A stretch of 64,000 nt of DNA, taken from assembly GCF_902460355.1 (NCBI RefSeq), contig NZ_CABPTO010000003.1, positions 62,001 through 126,000 of the forward strand, in the 5' to 3' direction. Made by a program: the position numbers and the translations under genes. This document shows, one piece after another, positions 6,711 to 15,329 of the stretch (positions are counted from its first letter, which is position 1; every line of letters begins with the position of its first letter). The DNA comes from Streptococcus sp. Marseille-P6264 (lineage in GTDB: Bacteria > Bacillota > Bacilli > Lactobacillales > Streptococcaceae). Below the pieces are notes generated by a model, which worked only from the letters and a program-made list of their open reading frames with translations, had not been told where the DNA came from and made no database searches.

Positions 6711-7666
6711 GGCCATTTAACCAAATAAAAGAACAAATACGTACTCTTCATAATAGAGGGATTAAGATAGATATACTATCAAAGTACAGATATACTAAAC
6801 AATATTTATTAACAAATAATTACTACAATCTTGTAAACGGATATGGTCGGTTTTTTTGGATCAATACTAATTTATACCAAGATACAACATTTGATGAATT
6901 GACTCATCTCTATGAATTTGATACTGCAATAAGAAACTCTCTCTTTTCTGCTACTCTTAGCGCAGAAAAACATCTACGAGGAGTAATAGCTTATTATATA
7001 AGCGAACGTTGCCATATATTAAAAAAAGCAGAGGCTTATAGGGATAAAAGCTTTTATTCTAAAGATATTCTCTTTGTAAGGAAAAAAATCTGGGAAACTA
7101 TTGATAAAAATATAAATTCCAGAAATAACAATCCAATCAAAAATCACCATGAAAAACATGGCGAAGTACCATTCTGGGTTATCGTAAATTATCTTTCGTT
7201 TAACGATCTTTATAAAATATTAGAGAATGTTCCAGAAATTCAAAATAAAGTTGCAAAAGGAATGAAAAGTTTTTTAAAAGAAAAGTTTTCTATCACCAAA
7301 CCTTATACCGAGAAAGAACTATTGAGTTTCATGTATAACATCTACGAATTACGGAATTTATGCGCCCACGGGAATCGCTTATTAGATTTTAAATGCAAGA
7401 ATAATGTTGTCTATTATCAACCATTACACTCACTGTATAATATTCAATCCACCGACCCTAAACAATCAATCTATCATATATTCATTGTTCTCCAATGCTT
7501 CCTATCTAAAATGGAGTACGCTATTTTACACAATACCATTAAAAAGCGCATGAATAGCTTAGAAAATAAATTGACTTCAATATCACACAACAAGATATTA
7601 AATCTTTTAGGTTTTCCAAATGATTGGAATAGGAATGTAGCTAATTTATCCCAAAAAAATCAATAA
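6707..7666 (+). CDS. Abi_2 (AbiD/AbiF-like) abortive-infection protein with HEPN motif
   Basis: 319 aa from the TTG at 6707, chosen because AAGGAGG sits eight bases before it; the in-frame TTG at 6671 lies inside the leader. Family signs: FNQIKEQIRTLHNRGIKID, NNYYNLVNGYGRFF, LTHLYEFDTAIRNSLFSATL and a C-terminal RNLCAH (R-x4-H), the HEPN ribonuclease-type motif. Known: AbiD/AbiF proteins of lactococci abort phage growth. Inferred: island cargo that protects the host cell population from phage. AT-rich. The leader RNA and the terminator across the RBS imply tight control of expression. Confidence 0.85.
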   Translation: MRPFNQIKEQIRTLHNRGIKIDILSKYRYTKQYLLTNNYYNLVNGYGRFFWINTNLYQDTTFDELTHLYEFDTAIRNSLFSATLSAEKHLRGVIAYYISERCHILKKAEAYRDKSFYSKDILFVRKKIWETIDKNINSRNNNPIKNHHEKHGEVPFWVIVNYLSFNDLYKILENVPEIQNKVAKGMKSFLKEKFSITKPYTEKELLSFMYNIYELRNLCAHGNRLLDFKCKNNVVYYQPLHSLYNIQSTDPKQSIYHIFIVLQCFLSKMEYAILHNTIKKRMNSLENKLTSISHNKILNLLGFPNDWNRNVANLSQKNQ

Positions 7667-7850
7667 TCTACTCTTATTTCAAGCCTCATATAAGCCCCAT
7701 ATCCGCCTTGTTTTCTTTTCTGGTATATTTGACCGTTCAACTCGTTAAAATCGAAAATAGAGGGGTTCTCGTAACACCTAGCATGATATAAACCTAATTC
7801 AACCTAAAATCTTTTTAATAACAGCTTGCCTGCTGATGGAAAGGTATATC
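7667..7850 (+). promoter_or_regulatory. Integrase leader region
   Basis: 184 nt with no gene. A GCATGATATAAA (about 7782-7793) may hold a weak -10. It contains the second copy of the 31-nt repeat (7804-7834) right before the integrase RBS (GGAAAGG, 7838-7844). Confidence 0.4.
7804..7834 (+). repeat. 31-nt direct repeat, copy 2 (integrase leader)
   Basis: 29/31 identical to 4269-4299. It ends four bases before the SD of the integrase, so any RNA or protein recognising this sequence could affect integrase expression. Confidence 0.85.
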
Positions 7851-8996
7851 ATGAAAATAACAGAAGTCAAAAAGAAAGACGGTAGCAATGTGTACCGCGC
7901 AAGTGTCTATCTGGGAGTGGATCAGGTAACAGGGAAAAAAGTAAAAACCAGCATCACCGGACGGACAAGAAAAGAGGTCAAGAGCAAAGCCCAGCACGCG
8001 CAGCTTGACTTCAAGGCGAACGGGTCAACGGTTCATAAAACTGTGCGGGTGAAGAATTATCAAGAATTGGCTGAACTGTGGCTAGAAAGTTACCGGCTGA
8101 CTGTCAAACCCCAAACCTTCATAGCGACAGAAAGAATGGTGAATAGCCACCTAGTCCCAGTTTTTGGAAAGATGAAACTGGATAAGCTTGCCGCTAGTTA
8201 TATCCAGAGTTTCATCAATGACTTATCAGGTCGCTTAGTTCACTTTGGTGTGGTTCACTCGATAAACAGCCGTATCTTAAAATATGGCGTTTCACTGCAG
8301 CTCTTGCCATTCAACCCAGCGAGGGATATTATCCTGCCCAGGAAGCCAAAGCGAGAGAGTAAAGCAATCAAGTTTATCGCTCCGGAGGACTTGAAGTCTC
8401 TTTTAGGCTATATGGAGAAGCTGGCATTCAAAAAATACAGTCATTATTTTGATTATGTGCTATATAGCCTACTGCTTGCGACTGGTTGCCGCTTTGGGGA
8501 AGCAGTGGCTCTGGAGTGGTCTGATATTGACTTGGAGAATGCGACTATCAGCATATCAAAGAATTATAATAGGCTGGTGGATCTAGTAGGCCCGCCTAAA
8601 AGTAAAGCAGGGGTCAGAGTGATTAGTATTGACCGGAAAACAGTCAATATGCTTAAGCTCTACAAAAATAGGCAGCGGCAATTATTCGTAGAAGATGGGG
8701 CGCGTGCTCCGTCTGTAGTATTTGCTATCCAGACCAAAGAATATCAGAATATGGCCACAAGGCAAGATTCCCTGGATAGGCGTTGCAAAGAAATTGGAAT
8801 ACCCCGCTTTACCTTCCACGCTTTCCGCCACGCTCACGCTAGTTTATTGCTCAATGCTGGTATCAGCTATAAAGAATTACAATACCGGTTAGGCCATGCT
8901 ACCTTGGCTATGACCATGGACATCTACAGTCACCTATCTAAGGACAAAGAAAAAGAGGCTGTTTCATACTACGAAAAAGCCATAAATGACCTGTAA
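7851..8996 (+). CDS. int: Tyrosine recombinase (island integrase)
   Basis: 381 aa from the ATG at 7851 (GGAAAGG seven bases upstream). It has an N-terminal arm-type DNA-binding region, a core-binding SAM-like domain (about 60-150) and a catalytic domain with Arg in ATGCRFGEAVAL, HxxR in FHAFRHAHASLLL, the GH of RLGHATLAMTM and the nucleophile Tyr in DIYSHLS. This is a complete active site. It catalyses site-specific integration and excision of the island. Its position at the chromosome junction marks the right end. Confidence 0.95.
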   Translation: MKITEVKKKDGSNVYRASVYLGVDQVTGKKVKTSITGRTRKEVKSKAQHAQLDFKANGSTVHKTVRVKNYQELAELWLESYRLTVKPQTFIATERMVNSHLVPVFGKMKLDKLAASYIQSFINDLSGRLVHFGVVHSINSRILKYGVSLQLLPFNPARDIILPRKPKRESKAIKFIAPEDLKSLLGYMEKLAFKKYSHYFDYVLYSLLLATGCRFGEAVALEWSDIDLENATISISKNYNRLVDLVGPPKSKAGVRVISIDRKTVNMLKLYKNRQRQLFVEDGARAPSVVFAIQTKEYQNMATRQDSLDRRCKEIGIPRFTFHAFRHAHASLLLNAGISYKELQYRLGHATLAMTMDIYSHLSKDKEKEAVSYYEKAINDL

Positions 8997-9091
8997 GTCC
9001 ACAAAAAGGTGAACAAATTTAAAAACCACCTCATTTCAGAGGTTCAAAAATCTTATCAAATCAAGGTTTATAGATGATAAAGGAGAAAACC
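8997..9091. other. Right junction (attR region)
   Basis: Between the integrase stop and the first chromosomal gene. It holds a small hairpin (CCTC-ATTTCA-GAGG, about 9035-9050). The att core cannot be defined without the left end. The following gene keeps a normal RBS (AAAGGAG). Confidence 0.4.
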
Positions 9092-9328
9092 ATGACATTT
9101 GAAGAAATTTTACCAGGCCTTAAGGCCAAGAAAAAATATGTTCGTACAGGCTGGGGCGGGGCGGAAAACTACGTCCAGCTCTTTGACACGATTGAGCAGA
9201 ATGGGGTGGCTCTCGAAGTGACACCGTATTTCCTCATCAATGTTTCAGGCGAAGGGGAGGGCTTCTCTATGTGGAGTCCGACTCCTTGTGATGTGCTCGC
9301 GACAGATTGGGTAGAAGTGGATGACTAA
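9092..9328 (+). CDS. DUF2829 (Thoeris anti-defense Tad2-like) domain protein
   Basis: 78 aa from the ATG at 9092 (AAAGGAG six bases upstream). Matches the DUF2829 plan: MTFEEILPGLKAKKKYVRTG, a central PYFLINV and C-terminal W-SPTPCDVLATDWVEVD, where the family has D-L-x-A-x-D-W. Known: phage Tad2 proteins of this family sequester cyclic-nucleotide-like Thoeris signals; many chromosomal members are uncharacterised. It overlaps the SDR gene by 8 nt, so here it is part of a chromosomal operon rather than clear phage cargo. Confidence 0.7.
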   Translation: MTFEEILPGLKAKKKYVRTGWGGAENYVQLFDTIEQNGVALEVTPYFLINVSGEGEGFSMWSPTPCDVLATDWVEVDD

Positions 9329-10019
9329 GACAGTATTGGTGACGGGAGCTAGCTCGGGCATCGGCCGAGCTCAGGCTCTGACCTTTTTGGAAAATGGCTA
9401 CCGCGTTTATGGGGTAGATAAGGGTGAAAATCCGGGGTTTCTAAATGAACTACGTTTTTTTAAAATGGATTTGACAGATGATTTGACACCACTTTTCACT
9501 AGCTTACCTGAAGTGGACATTCTCTGTAATACGGCCGGTATTTTGGACGATTATCGTCCCTTGCACGAGACCAGCGACGAGGGCTGGGAGCAGATTTTTG
9601 CGCTAAATCTGACTGCGACAATGAAAATCACCCGCTTTTACCTGCAGAAAATGCTGGAGAAAGAGTCTGGTGTCATCATTAATATGTGCTCGATTGCTAG
9701 CTTTCTTGCTGGCGGTGGCGGTGCTGCCTATACAGCCTCTAAGCATGCTCTGGCTGGTCTGACCAAGCAGATAGCCCTGGACTATGCGGATCAAAATATC
9801 CAAGTCTTTGGCCTAGCACCAGGCGCTGTCAAGACAGCCATGACTGCCGCAGATTTTGAGCTAGGCGGACTGGCAGACTGGGTTGCTGAGGAAACGCCGA
9901 TTAAGCGCTGGCTGGACCCTCAAGAAGTGGCTGATGTTAGTCTTTTTCTGGCAAGCGGTAAGGCAGCTGCTATGCAAGGTGAGATTATCAAAATCGACGG
10001 CGGTTGGAGTTTGAAGTAA
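9321..10019 (+). CDS. Short-chain dehydrogenase/reductase, 3-oxoacyl-ACP reductase-like
   Basis: 232 aa. Rossmann cofactor motif TGASSGIG (about 8-15), the structural NTAG, and catalytic Ser (NMCSIASF) and Tyr-x3-Lys (AYTASKHAL). The C-terminal IKIDGGWS is the usual classical-SDR end. NAD(P)-dependent reduction of a carbonyl is expected; the substrate is unknown. It overlaps the DUF2829 gene and is followed after 9 nt by the GDPD pseudogene. Confidence 0.85.
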   Translation: MTKTVLVTGASSGIGRAQALTFLENGYRVYGVDKGENPGFLNELRFFKMDLTDDLTPLFTSLPEVDILCNTAGILDDYRPLHETSDEGWEQIFALNLTATMKITRFYLQKMLEKESGVIINMCSIASFLAGGGGAAYTASKHALAGLTKQIALDYADQNIQVFGLAPGAVKTAMTAADFELGGLADWVAEETPIKRWLDPQEVADVSLFLASGKAAAMQGEIIKIDGGWSLK

Positions 10020-10028
10020 GGAAATAAA

Positions 10029-10999
10029 ATGTTTAAATGGGAAAAACGCAAAAAGACTTATATGATTTGTCTAGCTCTGCTATTTCTTATCTGGTTAAAC
10101 AATACAAGCCTCTTTTCTAATAAAGATGGGAAGGAATATAAAATTCTGCCCCATCGAGGGCTTGCACAGACCTTTGATGAATCTAAAGCGGACTGGGATA
10201 GCAATACATCAGCCATGATTGACCCCCTACACATCTCTATCCTGAGAACACCATTTCTTAAATGCAGGCGGCCTTTGACCTAGGAGCAGATGCAGTGGAG
10301 TTTGATGTGAAGTTGTCCAAAGACAAGCAACTATCAGTTTTTCATGATGCAATTCTGAAATTCAAAACTGGTATTAAGGGAGAAATTCAGGACTACATGA
10401 TGGCTGAGCTCAAAAAGATGGATATCGGTTACGGTTATACGGTTGATGGCGGAAAAACCTATCCTTTTAGAGGAAAAGGAGTCGGTCAGATGCCCACAAT
10501 AGATGAGGTTTTTGAGTTCTTTCCCGACAAGGAGTTTGTGATTGAGGTCAAAGACGGGAAATTAGAAACCTATAAAGTCTTGTGGGAAAAGCTAAAAACG
10601 CTCTCGCCCGAAAGGATAGATGAACTCAGTATTTGTGGGGCAAGCGAGGAAGGCGTTCATTGGTTGCGCAGTCAGAGCAGCAGTCTCAAGCTCTTGTCCA
10701 AAAAGCGCATTCTTATCCAATATGAATTATTGGGCTTTACCGGCTACATTCCTGAGGAAATAAAAAATGCAGAGCTGTGCATTCCTTTGAAATATGCCAG
10801 ATTTTTATGGGGTTGTCCAAATAAATTCATGGAAAGAATGGAAGCAGTCAATACACGGGTTGAGCTAACAGCTGGTGGCAGCGACTTATCAGAAGGTTTC
10901 GATCATATCCATAGTCTAAAAGATATTCCCGAAGGCTTTGACGGCTATATATGGACGAATAAAATCAATGAACTGAATCTGAAAGGAGACAAAGAATGA
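10029..10999 (+). pseudogene. Glycerophosphodiester phosphodiesterase, broken by frameshift and nonsense
   Basis: The N-terminal part (10029-10283) has one TM helix and the catalytic HRG of GDPD (ILPHRGLAQTFDESK). The remainder (10262-10999) has GADAVEFDVKLSKDKQLSVFHD and EFVIEVKDGKLETYK. The frame is lost at the five-C run near 10224-10228 (one C missing), and in the restored frame PENTIS is followed by TAA at 10259-10261. Intact, it would hydrolyse glycerophosphodiesters at the membrane. The stop codon makes real inactivation likely, although the downstream ATG could yield a partial protein lacking HRG. Confidence 0.8.
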
Positions 11000-11739
11000 A
11001 GGTAAAGAATACTTTTTTCCAATTTTGGACCAAAAATATGGTACTTTATGGTTTGGATGCTGGTCTAGGGCAGTTCTTTATGAACGCTCCTGAGACATCC
11101 TGTTTTTACCAACTAGGGAACTTTCTTTTTCCAGCTGGTCAGGTGGATCCGGATTTGTGGCAGGACTATAGCACAAAATACAGCTTGGTTGACAAGGTCA
11201 TTATCTCTGAGGAGCCCAGTTGGCAAGAGTTTCTGGATAGTCAGAGTGAGTTGCAACGGTTTACTCGCTACGCTTTTGCTGACAGAGCAGACTTTGACAC
11301 AGAGGCTTTGGAGAAATGGCAGAACAGTCTACCAGTAAACTACCACCTTTGTCCGATTGATAAGGAGAGTTATGAGCGTTTGGCTGAGGAAGTCTGGTCT
11401 CAGGATTTGCGGGGTGATTTTTCTGATTTTGACCATTTTAAAGCGTCGGGTGGCTTTGGTTTTTTACTCTATTCAGATAAGGAAATCATCGCTGCTGTAT
11501 CGACAGGATTGGTCTATCATGGAGCTCTTGAGATTGAAATTGCTACCAAGCCAGCCTACCAAAGGCAGGGCTTGGCCAAAATCTTGGGAGCCCGGATGAT
11601 TTTAGAAGCTCAAAAACGCTCACTCTTTCTACTATGGGATGCGCACAATGAAGCCTCCAAAAAGGTCGCAGAAAGCTTGGGCTATCAGTGCCTAGGAGCT
11701 TATCCAGCTTATGAATGGAAAGGGACTTTTGACCAATGA
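10996..11739 (+). CDS. GNAT-family N-acetyltransferase
   Basis: 247 aa. The C-terminal half carries the acetyl-CoA loop in a GNAT fold (TKPAYQRQGLAKILGARMIL) and LLWDAHNEASKKVAESLGYQ. The N-terminal half is like that of larger streptococcal GNAT proteins. The substrate is not evident. ATGA overlap with the GDPD frame upstream and with the 59-aa gene downstream shows one operon. Confidence 0.8.
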   Translation: MKVKNTFFQFWTKNMVLYGLDAGLGQFFMNAPETSCFYQLGNFLFPAGQVDPDLWQDYSTKYSLVDKVIISEEPSWQEFLDSQSELQRFTRYAFADRADFDTEALEKWQNSLPVNYHLCPIDKESYERLAEEVWSQDLRGDFSDFDHFKASGGFGFLLYSDKEIIAAVSTGLVYHGALEIEIATKPAYQRQGLAKILGARMILEAQKRSLFLLWDAHNEASKKVAESLGYQCLGAYPAYEWKGTFDQ

Positions 11740-11915
11740 AGAAAAACCAAACCTATTTCTTAAAAGACATCGTTGAGGCTGTAAAATCGGAAGATCTAGA
11801 TGATGATTTTTGTTTGTATGATAAGGATACGGGAGAACGGAATTTCCAAGCCAGCAATTTGTTTGCTGATTATCGACAAGTGTGGATGACAGGGATGTTT
11901 ATCCTAGACAAGTAA
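11736..11915 (+). CDS. Hypothetical protein, 59 aa
   Basis: Starts in an ATGA overlap with the acetyltransferase and reads MKKNQTYFLKDIVEAVKSED, ending VWMTGMFILDK. Acidic, no recognised domain. Translational coupling supports it as the last gene of the DUF2829 operon. The 199 nt after it hold an extended -10 (TGA-TACAAT, 12078-12086) for the permease and nothing else clear. Confidence 0.55.
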   Translation: MKKNQTYFLKDIVEAVKSEDLDDDFCLYDKDTGERNFQASNLFADYRQVWMTGMFILDK

Positions 11916-12114
11916 GGGAGTTAGAGCTAGGAGTCTCTTTATAAGAACAACACACAATGTTTTTATCCTATCTGTTATAAATGATTCTACTAGACTATGA
12001 ATCTGGCTTTTTTACATAAACTTTCTAGAGTAAATGTTTAGATAAAATAAAAAAATCTAGCAGAATTGTCTGAATTGTGATACAATAAAGCGATCTGTGA
12101 AAGGAAATGATTGA

Positions 12115-13500
12115 ATGAGTGAAAGTGATTTGAAAAATAACGAAAAAACAGAAAAGAATGGGATGGAACGTGGTTTACAAAATCGACATGTTCAGATTAT
12201 AGCCATTGCTGGAACCATCGGCACGGGTCTTTTCTTGGGGGCGGGGCGTTCGATTAGCCTGACGGGACCATCCATTATCTTGATTTATATGCTGACGGGG
12301 CTTTTCATGTATCTGATGATGCGGGCGATTGGGGAAATGCTCTATTACGACCCTGACCAGCATACTTTTATCAACTTTATTACCAAATATTTGGGAACTG
12401 GCTGGGGGTATTTTTCCGGCTGGTCCTACTGGATTTCTCTGATTTTTATCGGAATGGCTGAGATTACGGCTGTTGCCCAGTATGTGCAGTACTGGTTTCC
12501 TGACTGGCCAGCTTGGCTGATTCAGCTCGTCTTTCTAGCCCTTCTTAGCTTGGTCAATCTGATAGCGGTTCGAGTTTTCGGCGAGGTCGAATTTTGGTTT
12601 GCCATGATAAAAATTGTGGCTATCATCGCCTTGATTGCAACGGCTGTCTTTATGATATTGACAGGCTTTGAAACGCCTCACGGAGTAGCCAGTCTTGGGA
12701 ATATTGGTCGCGGTTTTCAGCTTTTCCCTAATGGCTTTGTAAGTTTTGTTATGGCTTTTCAGATGGTTTTCTTTGCCTATCAAGCCATTGAATTTATCGG
12801 GATTACTACTTCTGAAACGGCTAATCCACGAGCGGTATTGCCAAAGGCCATCAAAGAAATTCCTTTGCGGATTGTCTTGTTCTACGGGGGTTCTCTCCTT
12901 GCCATTATGGCTATCATTCCTTGGAAAGAGCTGGCAACAGCTGACTCTCCCTTTGTTATCGTTTTTCAGTTAGCTGGTCTCAAATGGGCGGCGGCCTTGA
13001 TTAACTTCGTGGTTCTGACTTCAGCGGCTTCAGCACTGAACTCGACCCTTTACTCAACGGGTCGCCATTTGTATCAGATTGCCCACGATACGCCAAATCG
13101 TTTTCTAAAGAAAATAGGAGCTGGGAAGCTGTCGCGACAAAATGTTCCGCAGAATGCGATTTTGGCGTCAGCGGCTGTCATTGCCTTTGCGGCCTTTATC
13201 AAGATTCTGCCGGGAGTATCAGATTCCTTTGCCCTGATTACGGCTTCCTCATCTGGTGTCTACATCGCCATCTATGGTCTGACCATGCTGGCCCACCTCA
13301 AATATCGCAAGTCACCAGATTTTATGGCAGATGGTTATCTCATGCCAGCTTACAAGTTTCTCAATCCCTTGACCATGCTCTTCTTTGCCTTTGTCTTTGT
13401 CACTCTTTTCTTACAAAAGTCAACGGTAGTGGGAGCAATCGGATCAGCTGTCTGGATCATCGTCTTTGGTCTTTACAGCCAGTTCAAATTCCGAAAATAA
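12115..13500 (+). CDS. APC-superfamily amino acid permease (CycA/AapA-like)
   Basis: 461 aa with about 12 membrane helices. The N-terminus has RHVQIIAIAGTIGTGLFLGA, the hallmark of the AAT family, followed by GPSIILIYMLTGL and FGEVEFWFAMIKIVAIIALI, close to the D-serine/D-alanine/glycine permease group. Likely proton-coupled uptake of a small neutral amino acid; substrate by homology only. AAAGGA precedes the ATG. Single gene with its own terminator. Confidence 0.85.
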   Translation: MSESDLKNNEKTEKNGMERGLQNRHVQIIAIAGTIGTGLFLGAGRSISLTGPSIILIYMLTGLFMYLMMRAIGEMLYYDPDQHTFINFITKYLGTGWGYFSGWSYWISLIFIGMAEITAVAQYVQYWFPDWPAWLIQLVFLALLSLVNLIAVRVFGEVEFWFAMIKIVAIIALIATAVFMILTGFETPHGVASLGNIGRGFQLFPNGFVSFVMAFQMVFFAYQAIEFIGITTSETANPRAVLPKAIKEIPLRIVLFYGGSLLAIMAIIPWKELATADSPFVIVFQLAGLKWAAALINFVVLTSAASALNSTLYSTGRHLYQIAHDTPNRFLKKIGAGKLSRQNVPQNAILASAAVIAFAAFIKILPGVSDSFALITASSSGVYIAIYGLTMLAHLKYRKSPDFMADGYLMPAYKFLNPLTMLFFAFVFVTLFLQKSTVVGAIGSAVWIIVFGLYSQFKFRK

Positions 13501-13525
13501 CCCCTTTGTAGGAAAAACATGTTTT

Positions 13526-13560
13526 CTCTCAGTCTAGCTGGCTGAGAGATTTTGTTTTTC
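13526..13560 (+). terminator. Terminator after the permease gene
   Basis: CTCTCAG (13526-13532) pairs with CTGAGAG (13542-13548), then a T-rich run. Confidence 0.8.
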
Positions 13561-13644
13561 TTGTTTCATTGGCTGTTTGGGGTATAGGTATTTGGCTGAG
13601 AAAATGATATAATGAAGAAAAAAATAATGTAAAACGAGGCTGAA

Positions 13645-14178
13645 ATGTTAAATATTCAAGAAATTAAGAAGAATGCTGGCGGCTTGCAGTTTGACCAAGA
13701 ATTTGATTTGGCACAAGAGCTACAAGAGCGTAATCGTGAAGTGTTAGATATCCAGAACATCGTGGCTAGGGGTCTGGCTCAGTATGAAAATGGGCTTTAT
13801 TTTTTGGATTACACCTTGACCTACCAGATTACCCTCGCTTCTAGTCGCAGCATGGCTCCAGTTGATATAGTGGAAGACTACATGGTTCATGAAGTCTTTG
13901 CCACTGTCGAAGATGGCTCTGTGCAAAAAGATTTGCTGGAAGATGATTTGGTTCTGCCATTTGAGGGGGATACGATCGATTTGGCAGCGAGTGTGGCGGA
14001 CAATATTTTGCTCCATATTCCGCTGAAAGTTTTGACTCCTGGAGAGGAAGCCGGTGAGACCATGCCTATGGGAATTGACTGGCAGGTGCTGACGGAGGAA
14101 GACTATCAAAAGCAGCAAATGGAAAAGAAAGAAGCCAATAGTCCTTTTGCCAGCCTTCAAGGTTTATTTGATGAATAA
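13645..14178 (+). CDS. yceD: YceD family (DUF177) protein
   Basis: 177 aa, acidic, with the DUF177 layout (FDLAQELQERNREVLDIQNI, FLDYTLTYQITLASSRS and a C-terminal ANSPFASLQGLFDE). Members are usually linked to rpmF and to rRNA/ribosome biogenesis; here rpmF is not adjacent. An extended -10 (TGA-TATAAT, 13608-13613) lies upstream. Single-gene unit before gmk. Confidence 0.8.
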   Translation: MLNIQEIKKNAGGLQFDQEFDLAQELQERNREVLDIQNIVARGLAQYENGLYFLDYTLTYQITLASSRSMAPVDIVEDYMVHEVFATVEDGSVQKDLLEDDLVLPFEGDTIDLAASVADNILLHIPLKVLTPGEEAGETMPMGIDWQVLTEEDYQKQQMEKKEANSPFASLQGLFDE

Positions 14179-14237
14179 AAGCGTCTAAAATCTAGTAGAA
14201 TTCTAGAGTATTATCAAGGAAATCTCTTTGAATCTTC

Positions 14238-14266
14238 TTGAAATATGAGCGCAATTTTGTTACACT
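14238..14266 (+). promoter_or_regulatory. gmk promoter
   Basis: TTGAAA (14238-14243), 17-bp spacer, TACACT (14261-14266), 24 bases before the gmk ATG. Confidence 0.7.
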
Positions 14267-14272
14267 AGATAG

Positions 14273-14923
<651 letters not shown>

Positions 14924-14949
14924 TAAAGTTAGAAATTAGGTAAATAATT

Positions 14950-15264
14950 ATGATGTTAAAACCGTCTATTGACACCTTGTTGGACAAGGTACCGTCAAAA
15001 TATTCTTTGGTTATTTTAGAAGCTAAGCGTGCCCATGAGCTAGAGGCTGGTGCTAAGCCAACTCAGGATTTCAAGTCAGTGAAATCAACGCTACGTGCTT
15101 TGGAAGAAATTGAATCTGGTAATGTTGTGATTCACCCAGATCCAGAAGGAAAACGCGAAGCAGTTCGTCGACGTGCGGAAGAAGAACGCCTTCGCAAAGA
15201 AGAAGAAGAGCGCAAGATCAAAGAACAAATTGCCAAAGAAAAAGAAGAGGGTGAGAAAATTTAA
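14950..15264 (+). CDS. rpoZ: RNA polymerase omega subunit
   Basis: 104 aa. Starts [20 protein letters not shown] with the omega signature [20 protein letters not shown]. The tail is highly charged and coiled-coil-like, rich in E, R and K, as usual in streptococci. Assists assembly of RNA polymerase. It follows gmk by 26 nt, the classical pairing. Confidence 0.95.
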   Translation: MMLKPSIDTLLDKVPSKYSLVILEAKRAHELEAGAKPTQDFKSVKSTLRALEEIESGNVVIHPDPEGKREAVRRRAEEERLRKEEEERKIKEQIAKEKEEGEKI

Positions 15265-15329
15265 GGTTGGGGCTACTCAATCTTATTTTTTTCTATGAAT
15301 ATGGCGTTTAGGGAAAGCGGGGTGAGAGT

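Larger units (their letters stand above)
1..9065. mobile_element. Phage-satellite-like island (PICI/SaPI-like), right-hand part
   Basis: Seen: reading from the right junction there is a tyrosine integrase, an Abi_2 gene and an XRE repressor on the + strand, then a divergent Cro-like gene, a Rha regulator, small ORFs, two HTH proteins, a primase and a P4-type helicase on the - strand, with iterons after the helicase. Known: SaPI/PICI islands use the order int, stl, divergent str, xis, pri, rep, ori. Inferred: this is such an island or a close relative. The left end, any packaging genes and attL lie outside the window, so a defective prophage is the alternative. The right edge is placed between the integrase stop (8996) and the RBS of the next chromosomal gene (about 9080). 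Confidence 0.75.

Noticed and set aside
1..9065. Intact prophage
   Set aside because: No capsid, tail, lysis or terminase genes in the visible part, and the order fits a satellite better. The left half is not visible, so this is not final.
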